DNA of 48,231 bases. Origin: Streptomyces adustus. Its GTDB lineage: Bacteria; Actinomycetota; Actinomycetes; Streptomycetales; Streptomycetaceae. Position 1 is the first letter of the stretch. Each line of letters starts with the position of its first letter. Below are positions 1-7,609 of this stretch, one piece after another. Location: assembly GCF_009377175.1 (NCBI RefSeq), contig NZ_VJZD01000045.1, forward strand, positions 1 to 48,231. Direction: 5' to 3'. Under the pieces are notes generated by a model. It made no database searches. It was given only the letters and a program-made list of their open reading frames with translations, and was not told the DNA's origin. The position numbers and the translations under genes are program-made.

Positions 1-127
1 CGCGCTGGCCGAGCAGGAGGCCGACGTCTGCGCCTTCTACGTCCTCGTCGCCGATGACGGCTCGGTCCTGGGCCGGTTCAACCTGTACGACTTGGAGAAC
101 GGCACTGCCAGACTCGGCTATCGGGTC
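1..127 (+). pseudogene. Partial copy of the GNAT acetyltransferase gene
   Basis: These 127 bases are identical to positions 2306-2432, the middle of the intact acetyltransferase gene at 2166-2660. Identity stops abruptly at base 128, just before the acetyl-CoA-binding glycine loop would be encoded, and the following bases are unrelated. The 5' part lies off the left edge. What remains could not make a working acetyltransferase because motif A is missing. Zero divergence implies recent duplication or gene conversion. An assembly repeat artefact is also possible. Confidence 0.85.
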
Positions 128-340
128 TCCCCGGCAGCCGGTGGTGGTGTCAGGGCTGCGCACCCGGTACCGGCCGGCAGAGCCGGCGTCAGGACGGAGT
201 TGAATGACTCGTTCATGACACATGACGCGCGTAGAATCAGTGCATGAACAGGTGGCTATGACAGCTGTGTCGACTGACGCCGAGCCTCGCGTCGAACGGA
301 CCGTGCCGTCGAATGAGCCGCGCGGTCGAATGAGTCCGGA

Positions 341-856
341 CTAGCCGGAATTGTCGACGGCCGAACTTCGGCGGTCGTGCTCCAGTGAATTCAGCATGAT
401 CTTCTCGGTGCCCCGCAGATACGCCTCGGCCGCGCGCTGTGCGTCCTCGCCCTGCCGGTCGACGACCGCGTGTACCACCGGCGCGAGCCGTTTCCACGCC
501 TGTGTCGCGTCCTCGAACGGGGCCTGCGGCGTCGTCCGCAGGGGGAGGTAGGCATTCAGCAACGTGTTGGTGAGGAGTACGTACACCCGGTTGCCGGTCG
601 CACGCGCCAGCTCCCTGTGCACCTCCACGTCGGCGAGCTGGATCGAGTCGGGGTCCGGGGCGTCGGTGGTGCGCGTGACACCGTGTCCGGCCGCCAGCTC
701 CCGCTCGGGGGGCAGCAGGGAACCGGGCTTGTGCGTGCCGCCCAGAATGGCCTCACGCAGCCGTGCTTCGAGCAGGTCGACCACGCTTCGGCGTGGAAGG
801 CTATCGACGGCCACGGAGGATCTCCCCAGACTCAGTCGGATGGTGTAGCGGCTCAC
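341..856 (-). pseudogene. GntR/FadR-type regulator with internal deletion
   Basis: The 171-residue product starts like a FadR-subfamily GntR repressor (helices around residues 24-60, ending in HGVTRTT). It then jumps at about residue 64 into the C-terminal FCD effector domain (residues about 72-150, with HRELARATGNR typical of that domain). Family members are about 220-240 residues and continue after the TT with VREAL, the DNA-recognition helix, and then the wing and linker. Roughly 65-75 residues are missing in frame, so the protein probably cannot bind DNA although the reading frame is open. It may be a decayed gene or, less likely, a trans-acting ligand-binding remnant. Confidence 0.75.
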
Positions 857-863
857 TGGTTGA

Positions 864-930
864 GTGGCTCAGCCACCACCTCAGTGAAGCAGCCTTGCTT
901 CCGTGACGTCAATTACCGTGCAATGCACGG
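864..930. promoter_or_regulatory. Two small palindromes upstream of the GntR relic
   Basis: GTGGCT-C-AGCCAC (864-876) and CCGTGC-AAT-GCACGG (916-930) are perfect inverted repeats just upstream of the broken GntR gene, where an autoregulatory operator would be expected. Their role is inferred from position only. The first lies within 10 bases of the start codon. Confidence 0.3.
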
Positions 931-1099
931 AAGTTGTCAGCGGCACGTATGCCCGGTGGAGGGCACATGCCTTTGCAGGGTGTTGCAGAAGGCCCTCTAC
1001 GGCAGGCTGACGGATCGTGGCCGCCGCCGTCGCGCCGGCCGACTTGATCGGGTGATGTCGGGTTCGGCCGACGTGCGGCAGCCCGGTCGTCCTGCCCTG

Positions 1100-1921
1100 T
1101 CAGTGGCGAGTGGGTTGCAGGCGCTCGATGCGGTCGAGGTCCCCGGCGAGAAGGTTCCGGTGACTGATGGTGAAGTCCCCGTTGAGCAAGCTCTGCCCTT
1201 CGCCGTAGTAGCGGCCCGCAACGGCGTCGGGAAGGAAGGAACGCAGGCTGTGACGCATGTTCCCGGGGTAGTCGACGGGTTCGCCCCAGCCGTCGGGGGC
1301 TTGGTCGGTGGAGAGCAGGATCCAGTGGTCCACGGGCACGGTGGCGTCGAGGTCCGGTGCCGCTCCGGTGTGGCTGTCCAGGGCCGGCACGGTCAACTGG
1401 TCTGGGTCGAGCGGCGGGTACCACAGCAGCAAGGGCTTGGCACGTTCGGCGTCGGCGTTGTCGAAGCAGCACACGGCGACGGTGTGGTCAGGAAAGTGGT
1501 CGGCGTAGAAGCGCAGGAGGTCCGGGTCGAGGTTCGGTCGGCGGTGCAGCGGAACTTGCCGCAGCGCGGCGGGGATTGCGGTGGGGTCGGTGGCCAGGAG
1601 CACCGTGTAGACATCGTGGTCGAAGATCTCCACCTGCGGTTCCGCGCTCATCCACTCGATGTCGTCGGCTCCGACGGCGACGGGTTCCACAGCGGCGACC
1701 ATGCGGCGCAGAACGTCGCCGGTGCGACCGGCGGAGAGAAAGTGCCTGGGGGTGAGCTGTCTGGTGGGCAGGTGCAACAGCATGGCGTTCGGTCCGTCCG
1801 CCAGATTGACGGCGGTGTTCTGGTAGCCCAGGACGTGGATCAGACCATGCAACGGGTGGTGCTGCCTCCCGCAGTACACGATCGTGCCGGAGAACGCGGC
1901 CTCACCTGTCGATATGCACAT
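1100..1921 (-). CDS. Hypothetical protein, 273 aa
   Basis: This is an intact ORF with strong G/C third-position bias, and I do not recognise the family. The product has no signal peptide, no obvious membrane segment and no cofactor motif. It is moderately acidic, with many Trp, His and Tyr residues scattered through the C-terminal half (for example HWILLSTDQ and GRYYGEGQ). The ATG at 1921 was chosen because the frame is closed shortly upstream. The gene lies between a degraded GntR gene and an IS630 tail, so its promoter may have been altered by the insertion 44 bp upstream. Expression is uncertain. Confidence 0.6.
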   Translation of the reverse strand: MCISTGEAAFSGTIVYCGRQHHPLHGLIHVLGYQNTAVNLADGPNAMLLHLPTRQLTPRHFLSAGRTGDVLRRMVAAVEPVAVGADDIEWMSAEPQVEIFDHDVYTVLLATDPTAIPAALRQVPLHRRPNLDPDLLRFYADHFPDHTVAVCCFDNADAERAKPLLLWYPPLDPDQLTVPALDSHTGAAPDLDATVPVDHWILLSTDQAPDGWGEPVDYPGNMRHSLRSFLPDAVAGRYYGEGQSLLNGDFTISHRNLLAGDLDRIERLQPTRH

Positions 1922-1964
1922 GGTGGCAGATTATCGCTCAGCAGTTCGGGAACTCGGGGGTTCG

Positions 1965-2075
1965 GCGGTGGCGAGGCGGCCGTCGACCAGGTCGGGGCGG
2001 CACCGGATCCACTCGAGGCCGCGCTTCATGGCCCGGGTGATCTGCCAGTGGCTGGCGGCGGCGAGATACTCCAGC
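1965..2075 (-). pseudogene. IS630-family transposase C-terminal tail (relic)
   Basis: The minus-strand translation LEYLAAASHWQITRAMKRGL followed by EWIRCRPDLVDG matches the conserved end of Streptomyces IS630 transposases (LANLAA...ITRAVKRGLK.IQ.RP.LVDGCL). Only about 36 codons remain, with no catalytic residues and no recognisable terminal repeat. It is related to, but clearly diverged from, the equivalent stretch of the element at 10133-10996. Confidence 0.7.
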
Positions 2076-2165
2076 CGTGGATTGTCATGTGTCCTGGCCT
2101 TGGAGCTGTCTGCCACTGACGGAAACTCAGGTGGCCCCGGCGCACGATCTGGGTAGGGTCGGGCA

Positions 2166-2660
2166 ATGCCCGAGCTGAAGCGGCTGCATGCCGACCACGC
2201 CTCGGCGGTCCTGGACTTCGAGCTGGCGAACCGCACCTACTTCGCCGCCTCGATCTCCGACCGCGGCGACGAGTTCTTCGACCAGTTCCCGGACCGGTAC
2301 AGCGCCGCGCTGGCCGAGCAGGAGGCCGACGTCTGCGCCTTCTACGTCCTCGTCGCCGATGACGGCTCGGTCCTGGGCCGGTTCAACCTGTACGACTTGG
2401 AGAACGGCACTGCCAGACTCGGCTATCGGGTCGCGGAGCAGGCCGCCGGCCGGGGTGTGGCGACCGCGACCGTCCGGGAGCTGTGCCGGATCGCGGCGGC
2501 GCGGCACGGGCTGCGCAACCTGCGAGCGGCCACCTCCGACGACAACGTCGCGTCGCGGAAAGTCCTGACCAAGGCCGGGTTCGTCCCGGTTGGCCCGGCC
2601 GCCCCGGCTGCTCTCGGCGGCAAGTCAGGCACTTGGTACCAGCGCGACCTCCAGACATAG
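2166..2660 (+). CDS. GNAT family N-acetyltransferase (RimJ/RimL-like)
   Basis: The 164-residue protein is probably a cytoplasmic acetyl-CoA-dependent N-acetyltransferase of the kind that modifies ribosomal-protein N termini or small amines. The substrate cannot be told from sequence. The acetyl-CoA loop is AAGRGVAT (residues about 93-100, the Q/RxxGxG/A motif), preceded by the beta-strand LGYRV and followed by NLRAATSDDNVASRKVLTKAGF, the usual C-terminal N-x-x-S-x-x-(V/L)-x-x-x-x-GF motif. The ATG at 2166 follows a GGGTAGGG stretch at good distance. The middle of the gene (2306-2432) is duplicated exactly at the left edge of the window. Confidence 0.85.
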   Translation: MPELKRLHADHASAVLDFELANRTYFAASISDRGDEFFDQFPDRYSAALAEQEADVCAFYVLVADDGSVLGRFNLYDLENGTARLGYRVAEQAAGRGVATATVRELCRIAAARHGLRNLRAATSDDNVASRKVLTKAGFVPVGPAAPAALGGKSGTWYQRDLQT

Positions 2661-2745
2661 CCCTTGAGCTTTCTCACCGCTCGGCTGCGCGAAGGCCGGG
2701 GCCACCGCTGATCACCGGCGTGCGCATACTGACGATCTTGCACTG

Positions 2746-2880
2746 GCGGCAGGTCATGACGAAGCCCCTGCGGGGCTGCTGTCGGGCCTCCCGCGCAAGA
2801 CCTGCCGGAGCATCGCCGAGTGGGCTGGAGAGGCCACCCCGGACGGCATGCAGCACTTGCTCGGCCGGGCCGGGCCCTGT
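2746..2880 (+). pseudogene. IS701-family transposase N-terminal relic
   Basis: In the 353-bp gap after the acetyltransferase, the plus-strand frame reads AGLLSGLPRKTCRSIAEWAG and then EATPDGMQHLLGRA. This is the signature near the N terminus of IS701-type transposases (LxGLLSxxxRKNxWxLAExAGExTPDGxQxLLxRA). Nothing convincing of the DDE catalytic core follows. A 6-bp GC hairpin (AGCCCC-TGC-GGGGCT, 2763-2777) overlaps the start of the relic. Confidence 0.65.
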
Positions 2881-3014
2881 CCCCTTGACCGTCTACAGGC
2901 TGGGGCGTTTGCGGGTGGTCCATGGCGGTGCCGTCAGGAGTCCGCCCACGGGGCGGCCCCCGTCGGGCCCTCCCGCAACCGACACACCGATCGCCCCGTG
3001 CTCGTGAACGGGTG

Positions 3015-3788
3015 CTAAATCCGCGACTTCCGCATCGAGTGCCATGCCGCCCCGCCGAGAGCCCGAGCCGATCGGAGTACCGAGAGGTGTTCGTGCCGGC
3101 GGTAGAGGTTCCAGTTGTACGGGACGAGCGACAGCTTGTTCGACGAGAGCGACCCGGCCCGCTGCGCCCGGTACACCGCCAACGGTTCTTGCAGCGCCCG
3201 CGCGGGAGTCCCGTCCCGCATGATCGACAACCAGAGCGCGTAGTCCTGCCTTTTCGGCATGTCCGGCATCAGCTTCGTGCCGACCACCCTGCGGTCGTAC
3301 ATGGCGGTCAGGGCCCCGATGTGGTCCTGGACCAGCATCGCGCTGTAGTCCACGTGCGCCGGCGCCCGCACCACACGCCCGTTCGGGACGAAGTCGGCGG
3401 CCTCGCCCGCGTACAGGGCGTCCATCTTGTAGTACGAGGTGAATGTGAGGGGCGTTCCGGCCGTCGCGGCGAAAGCAAGCTGCTTTTCCAGTTTCGTCGG
3501 GAGCCACATGTCGTCGCTGTCGAGGAAGGCGATGTAGTCGCCCCTCGCCCGCGCGATGGCCAGATTGCGGGCCTGGGCCGCGCCACCCTGCCGAGCTGCT
3601 GCCTCCGGCAGGACCCGCTCGTCCTGCCGGGCCAGTTCCTTCAGCAGATCCATCGAGTCGTCCGAGGACGCGTCGTCGGTGATCAGCAGTTCGAGATCGG
3701 GGTGGGTCTGCGCAAGCACCGACCGGACCGAGGGCCCGAGCGTGGCCGCCGAATTGTGTACCGGCATCACCACAGAAACCAGGGGCAC
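3015..3788 (-). CDS. Glycosyltransferase family 2
   Basis: A 257-residue GT-A fold glycosyltransferase that would transfer a sugar from a nucleotide-sugar donor in the cytoplasm, probably onto a cell-envelope or exopolysaccharide acceptor. The N terminus VSVVMPVHNSAATLGPSVRS is the standard GT2 start. The ITDDASSDDS loop binds nucleotide, FLDSDDMW (around residues 88-95) carries the DxD metal-binding motif, and KRQDYALWLSI resembles the ED/QDY acceptor-site region. No transmembrane helix is present. It starts with GTG at 3788, preceded by AAGGAG at 8 bases. The gene stands alone among unrelated genes, so no polysaccharide cluster gives the substrate. Confidence 0.9.
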   Translation of the reverse strand: MPLVSVVMPVHNSAATLGPSVRSVLAQTHPDLELLITDDASSDDSMDLLKELARQDERVLPEAAARQGGAAQARNLAIARARGDYIAFLDSDDMWLPTKLEKQLAFAATAGTPLTFTSYYKMDALYAGEAADFVPNGRVVRAPAHVDYSAMLVQDHIGALTAMYDRRVVGTKLMPDMPKRQDYALWLSIMRDGTPARALQEPLAVYRAQRAGSLSSNKLSLVPYNWNLYRRHEHLSVLRSARALGGAAWHSMRKSRI

Positions 3789-4109
3789 AGCGGTGCTCCT
3801 TACCCATATTGGAGTCGTCGCGGATGTTGTTGTCGCAGGCCAAGGCTACGTGGCGGAGTGCCGCCCGCCGTGCGCGCCTCCGAGGTGGACCACCGCGTCG
3901 TCGGCTACGACGTGTATCGGGGCCGCATCGAGCGGCCCGCCGCGAGCCGGCGGAGGTCGAAGCTGCCGCGGGGCTGCTCGCCTCGGTGCCGGGATCGGCT
4001 GTCGTGGGTCGGAGGTCGACGGGGAGCAGTAGGCGCGGCGGGAGAGGAAGGCAGGCCTGGGCCGGAAATTCGTGTGTGGCGGGTGTCGGCGTTCGTGCAC
4101 ACTGCGTAG
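3789..4109. other. Intergenic, divergent promoters expected
   Basis: This 321-bp stretch lies between the divergent glycosyltransferase and DUF3626 genes. It must hold both promoters, but I see no convincing -10/-35 pair, operator palindrome or gene fragment in it. Confidence 0.4.
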
Positions 4110-4955
4110 ATGGTTGTTGGCGCTGCCTGGTCACCTCAGCGCGCGGCCCTGCGGTACGTGGCAGACCGGGCGACCGGAGCCGCTCTTGCCTCCGGGCTGA
4201 AGCTCACCATGAACTTTCACCCCGACCGTATGGCGGGTGATCGGCTCCTTCTTCTCCAGATGGCGGAAGACGGCGTCTATTACTCACAGTTCGTGACCGG
4301 CACCAGCAACGGTGGCCTGACTGCCTGTCCAGGCGGAGACCGGTGGCGGTGGGAGAGCCGCATCTTCGGCGGCGCGTACGATCACGCCCCCATGGAGGAA
4401 CGCCCGGTCTACGGGGCCCTGAACTACCAGGACTCGCCCGTCGGCGGGGCACCCCGGTTCGGTTCCTCGTATTTCCGGCTCACCACGGACACCCTCGAAC
4501 GCGCGACCTTCTGCTACCCGGACAGCTCGACGCAACCCTCGGCCTTCGCTGTGGCGTCCCGCTGCGCCCTCATCGGTATGGCCGAGGCCGGCGGGCTGGA
4601 CGCCCTGGGCGGCCACATTGAGGCTCACATCCACGGATCCGTCGGATTCGACAAGGACGTCGAGGCATTGGTCCTGGACCCCAGCTACCGCGGCACGGAC
4701 GTGGAAGAGGCAGCCGGCCGGCTCCCGTGCCCGGTCGAATGGCATCCGGGGTTCCGGCTGACCGTGGAGCGTTTGCGGCAGCACCCTGACTACCGTGGTC
4801 AGGAATATGTCGACCTGGGCGCCAGGATCGCGGTCGATGGATGCCTGGACCCGTGGGCGATCGGCAGGGCCGCCCGCACAGGGCATCACGACTCGCAGGC
4901 CCTCAAGAAGGTCTGGCATTGCCTGGCGCGCTTTGGCGCCCCCACCCCCGGTTGA
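4110..4955 (+). CDS. DUF3626 domain protein
   Basis: The 281-residue protein matches my recollection of the DUF3626 family along nearly its whole length. The blocks are LTMNFHPDR, YYSQFVTGTSNGGLTACPGG, RIFGGAYDHAP, YGALNYQ, and RFGSSYFRLT followed by the C-terminal EAHIHG and VEWHPGF blocks. The biochemical role of the family is unknown to me. The conserved His/Arg/Asp clusters suggest an enzyme. There is no signal peptide or membrane segment. The ATG start has no clear ribosome binding site, so the true start may be further in, for example near the conserved LTMNFHPDR. Confidence 0.75.
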   Translation: MVVGAAWSPQRAALRYVADRATGAALASGLKLTMNFHPDRMAGDRLLLLQMAEDGVYYSQFVTGTSNGGLTACPGGDRWRWESRIFGGAYDHAPMEERPVYGALNYQDSPVGGAPRFGSSYFRLTTDTLERATFCYPDSSTQPSAFAVASRCALIGMAEAGGLDALGGHIEAHIHGSVGFDKDVEALVLDPSYRGTDVEEAAGRLPCPVEWHPGFRLTVERLRQHPDYRGQEYVDLGARIAVDGCLDPWAIGRAARTGHHDSQALKKVWHCLARFGAPTPG

Positions 4956-5075
4956 CAGCGCAGTTTCGGGCCGGGCCGCGACCCGTTGCTCCGTGGAGGC
5001 AGCAGGACGATTCCGCAATGGGCGGCTGACGTCGTCTGCCTCCGCCGGTTCCAGAGGTCGTTGGGAATCGGTCAG

Positions 5076-5570
5076 TCAGTCGAGGTCGGTGGCGGGCTCG
5101 GTCGCGTAGCGGCCCATCGCGTCGATGTTGGCCTGTGGTGTCAGCGGCCGGCCGTCGGCGAGGATCTCCTGGAGGTCTCGGAAGTACTGCACATACAGGT
5201 CGGGGGTGAACGTGCTCAGCATGACGGCGGGCTGGTCTGTGGGGTTGGCGAAGGTGTGCGGGGTACCGGGCGGAACCATGACGAGCGTGCCGGCGGCGGC
5301 GTCGTGGTCCTCGTCCCCGACGGTGAACCGGACGGTGCCGGAGAGGATGTAGAAGCCCTCGTCGTGTCGGGCGTGGCGGTGCTGCGGCGGTCCCTGGGTG
5401 TGCGGGGCGAGGACGGATTCGGCGATGGCGAGGCGGTGTCCGGTGTGGCTGCCGTCCTCCAGTACGCGCATCCGCGTGGTGCCCAGAACGATCGTCTCGC
5501 CGTCGCCGGGACCCACCACCGATACAGCGGGTCGGGTCTGCGGCTCGCTGGACTTCGCTTCTTCGGTCAT
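5076..5570 (-). CDS. Cupin-domain protein
   Basis: A 164-residue single-domain cupin. The metal-binding motif 1 is HRHARHDEGFYILSGTVRF (H-x-H-x4-E pattern, around residues 65-85), and motif 2 is MVPPGTPHTFAN (around residues 103-115), so all usual metal ligands are present. Such proteins act as small dioxygenases, isomerases or ligand-binding proteins. The substrate is unknown. The ATG at 5570 was chosen because upstream in-frame sequence overlaps the divergent LysR gene. The pair shares an 81-bp intergenic region containing a perfect palindrome, so the LysR protein very likely controls this gene. Confidence 0.85.
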   Translation of the reverse strand: MTEEAKSSEPQTRPAVSVVGPGDGETIVLGTTRMRVLEDGSHTGHRLAIAESVLAPHTQGPPQHRHARHDEGFYILSGTVRFTVGDEDHDAAAGTLVMVPPGTPHTFANPTDQPAVMLSTFTPDLYVQYFRDLQEILADGRPLTPQANIDAMGRYATEPATDLD

Positions 5571-5625
5571 GCCCACGAGTTCACCGCCGGGGAGTGGCCG
5601 GTGTCCAAGACCCGTCCTGCGGTGT

Positions 5626-5644
5626 CGATACCTCGTGGGTATCG
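5626..5644. promoter_or_regulatory. LysR-type operator candidate
   Basis: CGATACC-TCGTG-GGTATCG is a perfect 7-bp inverted repeat with 5-bp spacer, containing the LysR-type T-N11-A arrangement (ATAC...GTAT). It ends 7 bases before the LysR GTG start and lies between the divergent LysR and cupin genes, the classical position for autorepression and activation of the divergent target. Confidence 0.7.
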
Positions 5645-5651
5645 TTGCAGC

Positions 5652-6503
5652 GTGGAGCTGAGGACCTTGCGCTACTTCGTGGCGGTCGCCGAGGAACTCC
5701 ACTTCGGCCGGGCCGCCACCCGACTGCACATGAGCCAGCCGCCGCTGAGCCGGGCGATCAAGCAGCTGGAGGCCGATGTCGGGGCCCTGCTGTTCACCCG
5801 CTCGCCCACGGGGGTCACCCTGACCGCGGTGGGCTCGGTGCTGCTCGACGAGGCGCGGGCCCTGCTGGAGCATGCTGACCGGGTGCGGGTACGGGTGAGC
5901 GCGGCGGTCGGCGCCGCGAGCATCACCATCGGCATCCTGGGCGACGGCACCGACCCGGGAGTGGCCAGGCTCGCCGCCGCCTACCGCCGAAACCGCCCCG
6001 GCACCGACATCCGCGTCCGCGACACCGATCTGACCGACCCGACCTGTGGGCTGCGCGCCGGGCTGGTCGACGTCGCGCTGACCCGCGCGCCGTTCGACGA
6101 GACCGCCCTGACGGTGCGTGAACTACGGACCGACCCGGTCGGCGTGGTCCTGCGCGCCGACGATCCACTCGCCCGTCGCGACGGGCTGCGGCTGGCCGAG
6201 CTGGACGGCCGTCGCTGGTTCCAGTTCCCGCAGGACACCGATCCCCTCTGGCAGTCGTACTGGAGCGGCGGCAGGCCACGCGAGGGACCAGTGGTGCGCG
6301 CCGTCCAGGAATGTTTGCAGGCGGTGCTGTGGAACGGCACGGTCGGCCTGGCCCCGCTCGGACATGACCTGCCCGCGGAGCTGACCGTGGTGCCGCTGAC
6401 CGACATGAAGCCGAGCCGGGTGGTGGCGGTGTGGAACGAGGGCGACACCAACCCGTTGATCCGATCCTTCGTCGAGATCGCGACAACCGCGTACCGCCAT
6501 TGA
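5652..6503 (+). CDS. LysR-family transcriptional regulator
   Basis: A 283-residue LysR-type regulator. The N-terminal winged helix-turn-helix runs from LRTLRYFVAVAEELHFGRAA to LSRAIKQLEADVGALLFTRS (residues about 3-58) and is followed by the linker helix. The C-terminal substrate-binding domain (about 85-275) contains ITIGILGDG and WFQFPQDTDPLW. The GTG start at 5652 places the HTH at the usual position. An earlier start in the long open frame would add an implausible N-terminal extension. It is transcribed divergently from the cupin gene, which is its probable target. The effector is unknown. Confidence 0.9.
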   Translation: MELRTLRYFVAVAEELHFGRAATRLHMSQPPLSRAIKQLEADVGALLFTRSPTGVTLTAVGSVLLDEARALLEHADRVRVRVSAAVGAASITIGILGDGTDPGVARLAAAYRRNRPGTDIRVRDTDLTDPTCGLRAGLVDVALTRAPFDETALTVRELRTDPVGVVLRADDPLARRDGLRLAELDGRRWFQFPQDTDPLWQSYWSGGRPREGPVVRAVQECLQAVLWNGTVGLAPLGHDLPAELTVVPLTDMKPSRVVAVWNEGDTNPLIRSFVEIATTAYRH

Positions 6504-6646
6504 GGGAAGTCTCTGATCAACGACCCTGTCCGGAGTGGGAGGCGGGGCTTTCCGACGGCTTTGCCGCAGCGCCCGGCGCGCGCTCACCGCACGTACCGGG
6601 CGCCGCCGCTTCCCACGAGAAGGCCGCGAGCCGCCTCGATCGAAGG

Positions 6647-7560
6647 TCAGTCGAAGAGGGAGAGGTCGATGGATTCCGCGAGGGCGGCATAGCCCGCGTC
6701 ACTGCCGTGGAGGTGGTCTCCGATGTAGAGGTCGCTGCGGATGTGGGTGGGGTCGGCGGGGTCGCGCCAGACGGCGTCGAAGTCGAGTACGCCGTCGAAG
6801 GCGCCGCTCGTGCGGATCCACGCGTTGACCTGCTCGCGCGCCCTGTCACCCTCGGCTGAGTACATCTCGGAGCTGCCGTAGGGGGCGATGGTCGCGGCGT
6901 GGACCTGCACGCCGTGGGCGCGGGCGCGTGCCGCCGGCTGGAGGTGGGCGGCGATGATGTCGTCCACGCCGGCGGATGGGCCGGGGAACATCGAAAGGAA
7001 ACCAGCGCTCTCCTCGGTGCGCGGGGCGAAGGAGAAGAAGAGGTCGTTGCCCACGGCGATCACGACGTGGCCGAGGCCGGGTGTTGCGAGGATGTCGCGG
7101 TCGAAGCGGGCGAGGGCGGCGGTGCCGATGCCGTCGGCGAGCATGCGGTTGCCGCTGACGCCCTGGCTGACCACACAGCGCCGGTCCGGGTCGGGCCGCC
7201 AGACGTTCGGCGAGCCGGTCCGTCCAGCGCCGGTCGGTGCCGGGCGTGGACCCCATGCCGTCGACCCGGGAGTCGCCGATGACGGCGATGGCCTGGGCCG
7301 GTGTCTCCGGCTGCACCTCCACGGCCGTGATCAGGGCTTGGGCCGGCAAGGGGGTGGCGTGTGCGGGCAGCGGTGCGAGGGCGGTCGCGTCGCCGGGATG
7401 AGCCAGCCGAGCGTGTGGAACGTCCCGTGGCAGGTTGCGGTGTCGACTTGGCCGGGCGGTGCCCCCACCGCCGTACCGGCTGAAAGCCCGCGTACGTCCC
7501 GTACGAGGACTTCCGGCCGGCACTGCCCGCAGCCTTCGGGCGGGCGATCCCCGGAGCACG
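6647..7560 (-). pseudogene. SGNH/GDSL hydrolase, frameshifted
   Basis: Family blocks are present but split between reading frames. IAVIGDSRVDGMGSTPGTDR (block I with the nucleophilic Ser) lies in one frame near 7245-7305. SQGVSGNRML (block II), AVGNDLFF (block III) and DHLHGSDAGY (block V with Asp and His) lie in another frame below 7174. The shift falls within a GC-rich run at about 7185-7195. Upstream, the N-terminal beta-sandwich region of these secreted esterases is scrambled across further frames and no signal peptide survives. Sequencing error could explain one shift but not the degraded N terminus. Confidence 0.7.
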
Positions 7561-7609
7561 CACCGGACGCCGCTCCTGCACGGGCGGCAGACGTTGCCTG
7601 CCCGCGGTG

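Noticed and set aside
258..344. 28-codon ORF (MTAVSTDAEPRVERTVPSNE...) after an AGGTGG sequence
   Set aside because: Possible truncated gene start, but no similarity, and it ends within the 3' end of the GntR relic; too little support.
470..2119. Long plus-strand open frame of 549 codons
   Set aside because: Antisense shadow of the GntR relic and the 273-aa gene; no family similarity, and its composition is typical of the GC-rich reverse frame.
2763..2777. AGCCCC-TGC-GGGGCT hairpin as terminator of the acetyltransferase
   Set aside because: Lies 100 bp downstream, has a 3-nt loop and no T tract, and is part of the IS701 relic.
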